Below, one piece after another: positions 46,801 through 55,025 of a stretch of DNA of 64,000 nt. The translations under genes were made by a program, and so were the position numbers. This DNA comes from Ensifer oleiphilus (lineage in GTDB: Bacteria > Pseudomonadota > Alphaproteobacteria > Rhizobiales > Rhizobiaceae): contig NZ_JABWDU010000005.1 of the NCBI RefSeq assembly GCF_013371465.1, positions 186,001 to 250,000 on the forward strand. Reading direction: 5' to 3'. Under the pieces are notes generated by a model. The model was given only the letters and a program-made list of their open reading frames with translations. It had not been told where the DNA came from and searched no databases. Every line of letters starts with the position of its first letter. Position 1 is the first letter of the stretch.

Positions 46801-46917
46801 CACGTGCGCACGCTTGTGAAGCAGGGCGTGGGCGAGGCTTTGGCTGCGCAGAACAAGAACATGGAGCGCGGCGGCTTTGGCACGATGCAAGCGCGCTACG
46901 GCAACCAGAAGGGCTGA
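43885..46917 (+). CDS. Tape measure protein with embedded M15 peptidase
   Basis: The 1010-residue protein sets tail length. The N-terminal 300 residues have the tape measure domain (GALLQLSQALGGGTVRAEEF). Coiled coils follow (370-570), then Gly/Ala-rich membrane-like stretches (630-710). At about 735-825 is a VanY/M15-type peptidase with the zinc ligands in SNHAYGNAIDI (His, Asp) and MHFE (His). This domain could cut peptidoglycan cross-links when DNA enters. At 1010 codons the gene predicts a tail of about 150 nm by the usual 1.5 A per residue rule. Confidence 0.93.
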   Translation: MVDKTDDLVISISTDVATLRRSLKKIEAAVGETSNVAVKRFDRLGKDIDRSTTKALAKVESAYSSLGRKIAGVFAVIGSARGTQQLIDSAISIQNALKVAGVEGENLKKVYDSLFASAQKNAAPIESLVSLYSRLALSQKELGVSQQELLNFTDKISLALRVGGTTAAQASGALLQLSQALGGGTVRAEEFNSILEGAPTIVQAVAVGLKEAGGSVSQLRKLMIDGKVSSQAFFRAFEAGSGTLEDRVSGAESTISQRLVRLQNVLVDAAGKFNESTKAGEVFGTAIDDLAKDINDINFDSLIEQIQGVVKALNDGYTDLQDWSKAFGEATGLNNIGRYLAGPTGTNDVFAGTPLAGSFVIKSLDTPEQRALALTEKRLEIEKKIEELRGQIDPANQLGAPLVQVLKGQIADLQAELAALPKMEEVAAKPAFKYPRRPVSLTPRTIKPISIDNYKVESDKEDKKAETAAKRAKAAYDSLIKSADDRIGQLKLETDLLGQFGVATDAARFRLELLQQSEDKGRSLNAAQRQEIEQKVAAYEKYSQALAEAKLQQDMLDANRMAGLSKIDQNIIETQRGRGLPEDVNSASGRALRQQINREALAGDVSSFLSEFSGGLLEGGKSLGEAFADAVKNAAADAMQKSLDSLFSQIGNALASAVFGPVAGGTTGSIASSALSAFPAAPSSLASAFVAPVGAVTRGALPAAGTSKTGIGLSTISTAGGLTADVNAKFASQFQSLVNDLEATGYQIKSIGGYNHRNIAGTNKLSNHAYGNAIDINPQANPMGRNLVTDMPTGVSAIAARNGFNWGGDWKSKKDAMHFEISQAKSAGEALEKLAGASTETTKGLSSLATNLTSAGGGGGSSWLSFLSGTAFSGSKQLAASGGIGLFDKGGYTGAGGKYTPAGIVHKGEYVFDAAATSRIGVPTLERLRGYANGGLVGAPRAPRLNGRPSPANSNAQPGILQVHVSGASGDDHVRTLVKQGVGEALAAQNKNMERGGFGTMQARYGNQKG

Positions 46918-46919
46918 CA

Positions 46920-47663
46920 ATGGCTGTTTACATCAATCAGCCCACACTGGCGGCCAACTTCCTGGCCCCGGCGCGGACCTCCTATGACGTGACTGGGTCG
47001 TCGATCGACGGTGGCCGCAATGGCGTAGGCGAGGGGCAGACAATCGAGATGAGCGGTGGCGGTATCGTCACCGCCGTCTACGAAGACTGCAAAATCAAAG
47101 ACCCTGAGCACTATGAGTACGTAAACTGGCTAGGAGCTCGCCTTAACGGCGGGTTCCGGTTCATCAACGTGCCGATTATCACAGACTGGTTTGGGCCGTT
47201 TCCGAAGATCGGGCGCTTGCCGACTCCGATCGTCAGCGGCATTCCGCATTCGGATGGTTCTTACTTCGACGACGGCTCTGGTTATAGCCAGGCCACCGTC
47301 TGGGGTGAGATCACCGAGGCGGCGTCACTGAATGCCGGCGTCATTCGCCTGAAGGTCTACGGGCTTTCTCGGCCGCTTCGTTGGTCGGATTGGTTTTCGA
47401 TCTACCATCCGACGAAAGGCTGGCGAGCCTACCGCTATTGGGAGGTTCTCGACGCGACGGGTGGCTCAGACGGCGCGGGCGCCTTCACCGAGTACCAACT
47501 GGCCATCGCGCCACCGTTGCGGGAAGCCGTGACGGTCGGAACGCGTGTCGAGTTCGCTCGGCCAATGTTCGTGGCGAAGTTCAAGTCGGAATTCACGCTG
47601 CCGTCGGTCGTCGAGGCGTTCTTTGTGACGCAACAGGCCATTCAGTTTGTCGAGGCGTTCTGA
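46920..47663 (+). CDS. Distal tail-region protein
   Basis: The 247-residue, aromatic-rich beta protein begins two bases after the tape measure stop. I recognise no named family. The position after the tape measure points to a distal tail or baseplate role. Confidence 0.75.
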   Translation: MAVYINQPTLAANFLAPARTSYDVTGSSIDGGRNGVGEGQTIEMSGGGIVTAVYEDCKIKDPEHYEYVNWLGARLNGGFRFINVPIITDWFGPFPKIGRLPTPIVSGIPHSDGSYFDDGSGYSQATVWGEITEAASLNAGVIRLKVYGLSRPLRWSDWFSIYHPTKGWRAYRYWEVLDATGGSDGAGAFTEYQLAIAPPLREAVTVGTRVEFARPMFVAKFKSEFTLPSVVEAFFVTQQAIQFVEAF

Positions 47664-48265
47664 TGGGCTGGGTTCCGGACAACGTCATCGACGAACTGCG
47701 TGGTAGCCACCAGCTAGGCATCTTCCTGCGCATCGCCACTGATCCTGCGCTGCATATGTGGTTCGGAATCAACGATATACCGGCGAATTTTGACAGCATA
47801 GATCCAGATGGCACCGTCTACCTTGGCGGCGGCAAGCTGGTCGGCGTTCCTACGCTCGAGGTGCTGGTCAACGGCACGGCCGATAGCGTGGAATTCACGC
47901 TGTCAGGAATCGACGCGACGACGGCCACCAAGACGATCGACAGCCTGCCGGTTGTTCGGGGCGCAGCGGTGCAGATGGGCATCACGACGCTGGACCAATA
48001 CTTCCAGCCGATGAGCGACATCATCCCGATCTGGACCGGCACGGCGTCTCACGTCGGCGAGCAATCGCCGGCAACGCCTAGCGGCCAGTCGGTGACGTTG
48101 ACGCTTTCTCTGGCTGTTGTGGCCGGAGAGGCGACACGGTCGAGACCGGCCCGCACGCTTTGGTCGTCCGCTCACCAGAAGGCGATTTCGTCGAGCGACA
48201 AGTTCTGTGACGAGACAGCCCGATTGGCGCGTGGCGTCCAGCCGACGTGGACGCTCGGCTACTAG
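47663..48265 (+). CDS. Tail-tip protein
   Basis: The 200-residue protein starts at the ATG at 47663, sharing a base with the previous stop. Beta-rich (LEVLVNGTADSVEFTLSGID) with a helical end (SAHQKAISSSDKFCDETARL). Proteins like this precede the DUF6950 gene in many rhizobial siphoviruses and probably form the tip ring. Confidence 0.72.
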   Translation: MGWVPDNVIDELRGSHQLGIFLRIATDPALHMWFGINDIPANFDSIDPDGTVYLGGGKLVGVPTLEVLVNGTADSVEFTLSGIDATTATKTIDSLPVVRGAAVQMGITTLDQYFQPMSDIIPIWTGTASHVGEQSPATPSGQSVTLTLSLAVVAGEATRSRPARTLWSSAHQKAISSSDKFCDETARLARGVQPTWTLGY

Positions 48266-48291
48266 CCCGCACTCGGCGGCAAGGAAACAAG

Positions 48292-48699
48292 ATGACACTG
48301 CAGGAATTTGCGGCCCTGCCTCACCGTTTCAGGTGGGGCGGGATGGGTGGTGACGACTGCACGACGTTCTGCGCCACCTGGCTGCAGGAGAGCATCGGCA
48401 TCGATCCGGCCGCCAGCTACCGCGGCACCTATTCCACGGCAAAGGGCGCTCACGACATCCTGACACGCGCTGGAGGCGTTGTCGCCTTCGCAGCCAAGAC
48501 ACTGGAGCCGATCGGCTTCAAGCGCATCCAACACCCGCAAGACGGCGACGTCGGCGTGGTCAAGGCGATTGCCGGCATGGACGGCACCATCAGCGAGATC
48601 TGCGCAATCAAGTTCGGCCCGCTTTGGATGATGCTTGGGCCGTCCGGCGTCATTGCGAAACAGATGAATCACGTTGCAGCATGGAGGTTTACGGGGTGA
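48292..48699 (+). CDS. Tail-tip DUF6950 protein (NlpC/P60-like)
   Basis: The 135-residue protein has the DUF6950 core WGGMGGDDCTTFCATWL. Cys near 23 and the later HPQDGDVGVVK resemble the Cys/His arrangement of NlpC/P60 peptidases. It takes the place of lambda gpK and may locally cut cell wall. The ATG at 48292 follows an AAGGAAAC RBS. Confidence 0.77.
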   Translation: MTLQEFAALPHRFRWGGMGGDDCTTFCATWLQESIGIDPAASYRGTYSTAKGAHDILTRAGGVVAFAAKTLEPIGFKRIQHPQDGDVGVVKAIAGMDGTISEICAIKFGPLWMMLGPSGVIAKQMNHVAAWRFTG

Positions 48700-50873
48700 G
48701 TTTACACCATCGCATGATGCTGCAGCGGTACGGCCTTGGTCACTCGACCTCGCTTTACAGCACAGTTCTCTTTGACCCAATTTTCACGCCATTGTTTACC
48801 GCGGTGCTCGGCACTGGCGGCATCACCATTGGCGCTTCGACTATCACATACGCGTCTATCGCCTCGGCTATCGCCACCACGGCATTGTCGATCGGCATTC
48901 AGATGCTCATGGCGCCAAAGCCGCCTAAGCCTGAAGCCGCCAAGCTGCCTCTGACACAGGCCATTCCTTACCGGATCTGGGGCGTAGGCAGGACTCGGAT
49001 GGCCGGTGCTTACATGCTCTGGGAGTCCAGCGGCCCGAACCTCCATGCAGTGCAGGCGATCGCTGGTCACCGCATCAAATCGTTCAACCGCTACTGGCTG
49101 CATGACGATGAGGTGACTCTGTCAGGCGGAACCGCTTATTCGCCAACCGGTCGCTACGGCGTCAATGTTGGCATCCAGACACGGCTGGGGCTGCCCACCG
49201 AAACTGCATACGCCCCGGCCGTAGCTGCATTTTCCGGGTCTGGCTTGTGGACTGTCGACCATCGAGGAGACGGTCAGGCCTCGACTTACATGTACGCCAG
49301 CGCAACGCGCCAGAAGGATCAGCAAAAGCTCTTCCCATACGGCGTGCCGTCGCTCTCTGTCGAAGCCGACTTGGCGCTGTGCTGGGATTTCCGCGATCCT
49401 GCGCAAAGCCCGACCAACCCAAGCACATGGCAGTGGACGCGCAATGCCGCGGTGATTATCGCCTGGCATCTATGCTTCAACGAATTTGGTTTTGGCCTCG
49501 ACTATACCAAGGCGCTTTTGCCGGTTCTCGATCTCTGGATCGAGGAAGCCAACATCTGCGACGAAGACGTCGCAAGGGCGGGTGGCGGCACAGAGAAGCG
49601 CTACGAGTGCAACGGCTATGACACCACCGAGAACGGGCCGAAGTCGGGCCTGAACGCCATGCTGGCGGCCTGTGATGGGCATCTGGTGGCGAGGGGCGAC
49701 GGAGCTCGCATCCTGACCGTTGGCAAGTTCCGCGAAAGCCGCTGCGTCACGTTGTCAGATCGCGATATCGTCGGCCACAACATTCAATACGACGTGCTTT
49801 TCGAGGATGAGTGCAATCGCCTCATTCCGAAGTTCACGTATCCGGCCACCGCCTACACCACGTCAGACACCGACTATTTCGAGGATGTCGACGCCCAACT
49901 TGAGGCTGGACGCATTCTTGCGGAGGAGGCCGAGTATCAATGGGTCCACCAATGGCGGCAGGCCCGCCGGCTCGGCAAGCGCGACTGGTTGCGGCTTCGT
50001 CAGAAGGTGAAGGGCAGCATCGACGTTCGCCTGTCCGGGATCAACGCGGTTTATTCGCGCTGGGTCAGGCTTGATACGCCGCTACGGCTGTCGCGACTCA
50101 ACGGCAAGGTAATTGAAAACCGTCGGTCTATCCTCGCGCTCACGCGCGGTGGGTTCTCGATGGACATCGTTCAGCATCCAGACAACATCGACGCGTGGAA
50201 CCCTGCGGTTGATGAGGGCGTGCAGCCTCCAGTGCCGAATGAGCCGGATCCTACCGGCATCGTCACGCCGGTCATCAATCTGGTGCAGGCAAAGGCGAAC
50301 GGCGGCTCGGTTTATATCCGTGTCGTGATTATCGACCCTAGTGACGCCAGCCTGACGCCGGTTGTCCAATACCGCGTTGCAGATATCGGTGCTGGCGTGC
50401 CGGGTGCGTGGGTTCAGCAGAGCTTTCCGGATGCGGCTCCAGAGATTGGCTACATCAACTTGAACACCAACACTGTTCCGGTGAACCAAGATCTCGAAGT
50501 GCAGGTCGCGTTCACCAGCGCAGGCGGCGCTTACTCGGCGTGGTCCACGACGGAAGACGTTACCTCGACGGCAGATCCGACGCCTCCGGCCGCTGTTACT
50601 GGGGTGTCTGTCACGCCTGGCTCTGGCACTGCGACGTTCAATTGGACGGCCCCAAATAGCGCCAACTATGCCGGCGCCAAGATCTATTGGAACACGGTCA
50701 ACACCTTCGGCACGGCAACGTACCTCAGCCCACCGGAGTACGGCGCGCCGAGCTCCACAGACAGTGCCTCGCGCACGATATCGTCCGGCACACGCTACGC
50801 CTGGATCGTTTCAATCAACAGTTCCGGCATCGAGGGCACGCCCGTAGCAACGGGCAGTTTCATCGTCACCTGA
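48696..50873 (+). CDS. Tail-tip attachment protein (gpJ-like) with fibronectin III domain
   Basis: The GTG at 48696 (GTGA overlap, GGAGG RBS) gives 725 residues. A hydrophobic segment (about 35-70) is followed by a hub domain with AIPYRIWGVGRTRMAGAYML. A central beta region resembles gpJ-type hubs, and a fibronectin III domain lies near 628-720 (PPAAVTGVSVTPGSGTATFN). It forms the tail hub and should carry the fibre that binds the host. Confidence 0.87.
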   Translation: MSLHHRMMLQRYGLGHSTSLYSTVLFDPIFTPLFTAVLGTGGITIGASTITYASIASAIATTALSIGIQMLMAPKPPKPEAAKLPLTQAIPYRIWGVGRTRMAGAYMLWESSGPNLHAVQAIAGHRIKSFNRYWLHDDEVTLSGGTAYSPTGRYGVNVGIQTRLGLPTETAYAPAVAAFSGSGLWTVDHRGDGQASTYMYASATRQKDQQKLFPYGVPSLSVEADLALCWDFRDPAQSPTNPSTWQWTRNAAVIIAWHLCFNEFGFGLDYTKALLPVLDLWIEEANICDEDVARAGGGTEKRYECNGYDTTENGPKSGLNAMLAACDGHLVARGDGARILTVGKFRESRCVTLSDRDIVGHNIQYDVLFEDECNRLIPKFTYPATAYTTSDTDYFEDVDAQLEAGRILAEEAEYQWVHQWRQARRLGKRDWLRLRQKVKGSIDVRLSGINAVYSRWVRLDTPLRLSRLNGKVIENRRSILALTRGGFSMDIVQHPDNIDAWNPAVDEGVQPPVPNEPDPTGIVTPVINLVQAKANGGSVYIRVVIIDPSDASLTPVVQYRVADIGAGVPGAWVQQSFPDAAPEIGYINLNTNTVPVNQDLEVQVAFTSAGGAYSAWSTTEDVTSTADPTPPAAVTGVSVTPGSGTATFNWTAPNSANYAGAKIYWNTVNTFGTATYLSPPEYGAPSSTDSASRTISSGTRYAWIVSINSSGIEGTPVATGSFIVT

Positions 50874-50908
50874 CGCGCGCCGAATGCCGACCACCAAACA
50901 CCTCTAAG

Positions 50909-50936
50909 CCCTGCCGTTCGGCGGGGTTTTTCTTTT
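50909..50936 (+). terminator. Intrinsic terminator before the tail fibre gene
   Basis: A 7-bp stem CCCTGCC/GGCGGGG with a GTTC loop runs into TTTTTCTTTT. The fibre RBS (AGGAGAG) follows at once. Confidence 0.75.
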
Positions 50937-50948
50937 CAGGAGAGCCAC

Positions 50949-53339
50949 GTGGCATTTTCCCCGAACGCACAGACCGTCTATGCGGATGGCCCCGCTGGGT
51001 CTCCGCAGCAGCCGGCAAAGTCCGAAATCCGCAAGCTGCTGAAGCAGTATGAGAATGTCATTGAAGCCTTCCTCTCCAACGGCGGGCTAATTTTTGCTTC
51101 TCTGTCTGCCCTCAGCGCCGACCTTGCCCACGGCGCCAACTCTATGGCGTGGGTGCTGGGCGACGCGACCGTTGCCAACAACGGCATTTACCGCAAGATT
51201 GGCGCGAGCGGCACTGGTTCGTGGACTCGCGTTGCTGACCTGCCGTTCTCGTTCATCATCGCATCGGACGTTGGTGCGGGCACGGCGAACGCGATTCAGG
51301 CCACGACGTCTATCCCCGTCTCGAGTTCGGCGCTCGTCTGGACGAACGTTTTTGAGGCTAACACTTCTTCGCCTGTCACCATCAGCTTCAACGGTGGCTC
51401 GGCGCTGACGATGAAGACCAATAGCGGCAATAACGTTGCTGCGGGTGGCCTTGTCGCCGGCATGATCGTCATGGGCATCGTGTCGGATTCGACGTTCCGG
51501 CTCGTCAGCGACCAGGCAAGTGCCGCGATTGTTGCGGCGGCGGAAGGTTTCGCCAATGCGGCGGCGGCCTCGGCTACTGCGGCAGCGGCTTCCGCAGCGG
51601 GAGTCAACCTTCCAACTGCTGTTGCCGGCACCTATCTGCGACAGAAGCTGGACACGACAGGGTATGAGACGCGCACTGCGGCGCAAGTCGCGTCGGACAT
51701 CAACGTCCAGCAACGCAACATTGATGGCGGCTTTACGATGGCAGCCACATCCACGACGCAGGCATGGGACAACGGTCTCTACGGAGGTGGGTTTTTCGCT
51801 GCTCATCGCCTCTCTAGTACGGATCCGGCGGCCAATGGCGGATCGCGCGGGACCCTAGCAATAGATCGGAAAGTTCAGGGCAGTGGGTCCAATGGCCCGG
51901 CATTCGCAGACGTTGCTTTCTATGCGTCGGTGTCGAAAACGGGCTACTACACGAACTCAAACCAGGGCGAAATTGACGGCGGAATGATCTTCGTCGGCCA
52001 AGGCGCGCTTGGAGACGCGGGCGGGCTTCTGATCGATCTTGAGAAGGTTGGCGGTTCCACGGGGGCCGGCGTAGGGCTTGAAACTGCCGTCAAGAAAATC
52101 GATACCGCTGGCGCTACCGTTCAGCGCGTTCAGTCCATTGTCAATTTTGGTGTAGAAAGCCCCGGCGGCCCGTCTATTAGCACTGGGTACGGATATTGGA
52201 CGGAGGTGCAGGTCGGTGGCGTTTACTCGGCCTTCCACGCTGACCAGTCAAAGGCCTCCACAGGTGCTCTCTGGCAGAACCTAATGACGTTCTGTGAGGA
52301 CCGGGACGCCGCCAAAATGATCTACCGGATCGATGGGTCCGGCCACGTCCTGACAAAGCCAGGAACGCAAGGTTCGCCAGCCTACAGTTTCCTGCTCGAC
52401 CCTGACACCGGCATATACAACCTTGGCGCAAACATGCTTGCGTTTTCGACGCAAGGTGCGGTTAGGGGGTATTTCTCAAACAGCGGGCTGGTGCCTGGGG
52501 CGGACAACGCATATTCGCTGGGAGCGGCGTCAACCGGACGCTGGGCCAACATTTACTCCGTCAACGCTGTGACCGTAGGCTCTGACAAAAGGCTGAAGGA
52601 CAACATTATTGACAGCCCGCTTGGGTTGGAGTTCATCGAAGCTCTTCGAGCCGTCGCTTACAACTTGAAGGTCGGCGGGACCGAGATCGAATACGTTGAT
52701 GACTTCGAGGAGATCGAAGAGCAAGAAACGGTCGAAGGCGAAATCATTCGTGAAGAGCGGTACTTCGACGGGGACAAGGAAGTCATCATCCAGCACAACG
52801 AACGTGGGCCAGTTCTTGTTTGGCTGGATCCGGTGCAGGCGACAGACCCTCAGACGGGAGAACTTTTATTCCGTGATGTGCAAGTTCCTCGCCTGGATGA
52901 CGATGGCCTGCCGATCGTCAAAGTTGTTCCGCGTGAGCCGTCGCGGGTACGGTCTGAGACTGGCGAGATTGTCGAAATTTCGGGGCAGCCAGAAGTTATC
53001 CCCGTTACGGACACTGTCCGCGAGCCGGTGATGCGCGCCGTTCCCAAGATGAAGACCGTTCGCAAGCCGGTCACGAAGCCTGTCGAGGTGTCGCGGACCG
53101 GTCGTCGGCAGCATTTCGGGTTGATCGCCCAGGAGGTGCAAGAGGCTCTGCAAGGCGTCGACTTTGGCGGCCATGTGATAGACGACATGTCCGACCCCGA
53201 CAGCCTTCAGTCTCTGCGCTATGAGCAGTTCGTGCCCATCCTTATAAAGGCGGTGCAGGAGCTAAGCGCTCGAGTGAAGGAGCTGGAATCGATGTCTACT
53301 CAGCCGCCACCCGCAACGCTGGATCAGCAATGGAGGTAA
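50949..53339 (+). CDS. Tail fibre with C-terminal S74 chaperone domain
   Basis: The 796-residue protein, from the GTG at 50949, is the receptor-binding fibre. An Ala-rich N-terminal stalk reaches about 230. A beta-rich trimeric region follows, and from about 545 there is an S74 intramolecular chaperone (SDKRLKDNI ... FGLIAQEV) that trimerises and then cleaves itself off. The S74 part is long because an acidic, repetitive insert (about 580-690) separates its halves. The gene's end overlaps the oppositely read acetyltransferase gene by 44 bases. Confidence 0.9.
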   Translation: MAFSPNAQTVYADGPAGSPQQPAKSEIRKLLKQYENVIEAFLSNGGLIFASLSALSADLAHGANSMAWVLGDATVANNGIYRKIGASGTGSWTRVADLPFSFIIASDVGAGTANAIQATTSIPVSSSALVWTNVFEANTSSPVTISFNGGSALTMKTNSGNNVAAGGLVAGMIVMGIVSDSTFRLVSDQASAAIVAAAEGFANAAAASATAAAASAAGVNLPTAVAGTYLRQKLDTTGYETRTAAQVASDINVQQRNIDGGFTMAATSTTQAWDNGLYGGGFFAAHRLSSTDPAANGGSRGTLAIDRKVQGSGSNGPAFADVAFYASVSKTGYYTNSNQGEIDGGMIFVGQGALGDAGGLLIDLEKVGGSTGAGVGLETAVKKIDTAGATVQRVQSIVNFGVESPGGPSISTGYGYWTEVQVGGVYSAFHADQSKASTGALWQNLMTFCEDRDAAKMIYRIDGSGHVLTKPGTQGSPAYSFLLDPDTGIYNLGANMLAFSTQGAVRGYFSNSGLVPGADNAYSLGAASTGRWANIYSVNAVTVGSDKRLKDNIIDSPLGLEFIEALRAVAYNLKVGGTEIEYVDDFEEIEEQETVEGEIIREERYFDGDKEVIIQHNERGPVLVWLDPVQATDPQTGELLFRDVQVPRLDDDGLPIVKVVPREPSRVRSETGEIVEISGQPEVIPVTDTVREPVMRAVPKMKTVRKPVTKPVEVSRTGRRQHFGLIAQEVQEALQGVDFGGHVIDDMSDPDSLQSLRYEQFVPILIKAVQELSARVKELESMSTQPPPATLDQQWR

Positions 53340-54225
53340 TGTAGGCGCGCGAGTTGCTGCAATCCGCCTGCTTGCGCTTCTCAACGTCACAAAGCCATTC
53401 GTCAGTCGATGGCCTCTCTACCGGGATGTAGGGGAAAAAGCGCTCTGCTTGCAGCTTGATCACAACGTCCGGTCGGTACTGCTCTTCAAGGTCGAGCAGG
53501 AAATCAGGGCAATGTACTGCGAGAGTCTCTGAAAATATCTCGGTCAGGAATGGGAGGGGCTCCATAAGAAAGCTGTCGTGCAAAATCAATGCGCGACCGC
53601 TTCCTCTGCAGCAGGTGAAGTGCTGAATGAAGCCTTCGTTCGCGACGTCCCCATGAAAGTGCAAGACTGACTGTCGGTTGCGCACCTCAACTCTTGGCAG
53701 GCGCCGTGGTGGCAAATTCACAAGCGAAGCAAGATCACCTTGAGAGGGCGCAACCGCGATCCTCCGATCAATTGATTTCAGTGCCTCTAGCTCTTCATCC
53801 CACCCGAAATAGCAGAATGCCTCTTCTAGGTAGATCAAGGCTCCCGTCACGCTCCAGTGGCTCTCGTCGACATCGTAGTGGCGGTACTGACATGTGTGGT
53901 CGCACAGGATGTTGTGGTTGAAGTACGTCGATGCCGACCATTGAGTGTTTGCCATAAATAGATTTGCGGGCGTCTTGCCGTGCATCTCGTAGATTTCAGG
54001 CGATGGCAGATAGTCTCGGCACCCCGTCTCTTTGTTAGGCGCGATCAAGTGGATGTAACGGCCAGCGCGGGCTTTTGCTCGTTCATCAGCGGATTTGTGT
54101 GACGAGGCGATCGATTCAAACCGTTCGTGAGTCATGAACGGTATCCCGGCTGTCTGAAGCTGCACGTTGTTCGTGTCGTTGTCGAGAAAGAGATGTCCCT
54201 TTCTGCCCCGCAGTACCTTCGTCAT
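53296..54225 (-). CDS. AlgX/AlgJ-like SGNH acetyltransferase
   Basis: The 309-residue protein fits the AlgX/AlgJ family, which O-acetylates exopolysaccharides. GRKGHLFLDND at the N-terminus, LIAPNKETGCRDYLP near 62 and the catalytic-type LILHDSFLMEPL near 215 match. No signal peptide is apparent, so it acts in the cytosol or uses an unusual export route. It is read against the late operon and sits right after the fibre, a common place for host-surface-changing cargo. Confidence 0.78.
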   Translation of the reverse strand: MTKVLRGRKGHLFLDNDTNNVQLQTAGIPFMTHERFESIASSHKSADERAKARAGRYIHLIAPNKETGCRDYLPSPEIYEMHGKTPANLFMANTQWSASTYFNHNILCDHTCQYRHYDVDESHWSVTGALIYLEEAFCYFGWDEELEALKSIDRRIAVAPSQGDLASLVNLPPRRLPRVEVRNRQSVLHFHGDVANEGFIQHFTCCRGSGRALILHDSFLMEPLPFLTEIFSETLAVHCPDFLLDLEEQYRPDVVIKLQAERFFPYIPVERPSTDEWLCDVEKRKQADCSNSRAYITSIADPALRVAAE

Positions 54226-54233
54226 CACCCACT

Positions 54234-54250
54234 CCCGTCTCCTAGACGGG
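54234..54250 (-). promoter_or_regulatory. Leader hairpin overlapping the acetyltransferase RBS
   Basis: CCCGTCT/AGACGGG forms a perfect 7-bp stem with a three-base loop. Its 3' arm on the minus strand is the GGG of the GGGAG Shine-Dalgarno sequence, so folding would hide the RBS. Confidence 0.5.
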
Positions 54251-54539
54251 ATGTAACCCTAAGTCGTATTTTGAGTCCATACACCGGGTGAGGCGGTAAT
54301 GCCCTCGCAAGGCTAGCGGCGAGCTAGTGCCCGGCGCCTATTTTCTACAACAAGGTGAACGACATGGCTCGGCAAACCCTTCCGGTCGCTCTCGAACTCG
54401 TATTCGGGGATGAAGGCACTTATCATGGCGTGGAGTGTTGGAAATGTTGAATGAGCTGGTATAGGTGTCGCGTCTGTGAATTCGAACGCTCAGACAAGGC
54501 CTCTTCACCTGATTATAAGGAGAAGGGGCCTTTTGCGTC
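54251..54539. other. Intergenic region with a bidirectional hairpin
   Basis: I see no convincing gene here. It lies between the divergent promoter region of the acetyltransferase and the next two leftward genes, and includes the 54496-54536 hairpin. Confidence 0.45.
54496..54536. terminator. Bidirectional terminator-like hairpin
   Basis: The arms AAGGCCTCTTCACC and GGAGAAGGGGCCTT flank a 13-base AT-rich loop, with TTTTG to the right and T-poor sequence to the left. It can end the leftward gene pair at 54540-54936. Confidence 0.5.
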
Positions 54540-54674
54540 TCAGAGCGCCCCTGTGACGACCTGCGTCGCGACCGCGACCAGGAGACCCGCCAAGGCGACA
54601 GCGGTTCCAAATCTCGCCACCCTCATCCGGCGCCGGCGCGCGCCATCCCAATCATATCTCATCGATCTGCGCAT
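54540..54674 (-). CDS. Small membrane protein (44 residues)
   Basis: From the ATG at 54674, eight bases after the stop of the upstream leftward gene, this encodes a very basic N-terminal half and one membrane helix (FGTAVALAGLLVAVATQVV). It resembles a small holin-like or regulatory peptide. The open frame extends upstream but overlaps the neighbour. Confidence 0.5.
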   Translation of the reverse strand: MRRSMRYDWDGARRRRMRVARFGTAVALAGLLVAVATQVVTGAL

Positions 54675-54681
54675 CTGCACC

Positions 54682-54936
54682 TCATTGAACCAGTCGCAGA
54701 CCGACGCACTCGATGAGCTGAACGGCGTCGTCTTCCATCCCCTGGCACAGCTCATCGTACTGGGAGATCAGATCTCGCCGGACTCTCCGCGCACGCAACT
54801 CGTCACGTTTCACGACTGCACGACCATAGTTTTCCAGGAGATCGCGTAAAAGGGCAAGTTTAAGGTGGGCCAGATACCGCCGATGATTTGGCAGTCGGAC
54901 CATCATTCGAGCGCGGCCGATCCTCTCGTAATCCAT
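54682..54936 (-). CDS. Small charged protein of unknown function
   Basis: The 84-residue helical, Arg-rich product starts at the ATG at 54936 (MDYERIGRARMM). No domain recognised. A rightward frame (54451-54849) on the other strand competes with it. I prefer the leftward one because of its coupling with the small membrane protein. Confidence 0.5.
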   Translation of the reverse strand: MDYERIGRARMMVRLPNHRRYLAHLKLALLRDLLENYGRAVVKRDELRARRVRRDLISQYDELCQGMEDDAVQLIECVGLRLVQ

Positions 54937-55025
54937 GTTCCACCTATGACCCCAGTCGCCGCGACGTGATCGCCGCGACGAAAGATTGGCGTTTCCAACC
55001 CTAATTTAGCAAAAAGGTTCCAACC

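Noticed and set aside
54451-54849. 132-codon rightward frame before the lysozyme gene
   Set aside because: It passes through the 54496-54536 hairpin and overlaps two plausible leftward genes with coupling; no domain.
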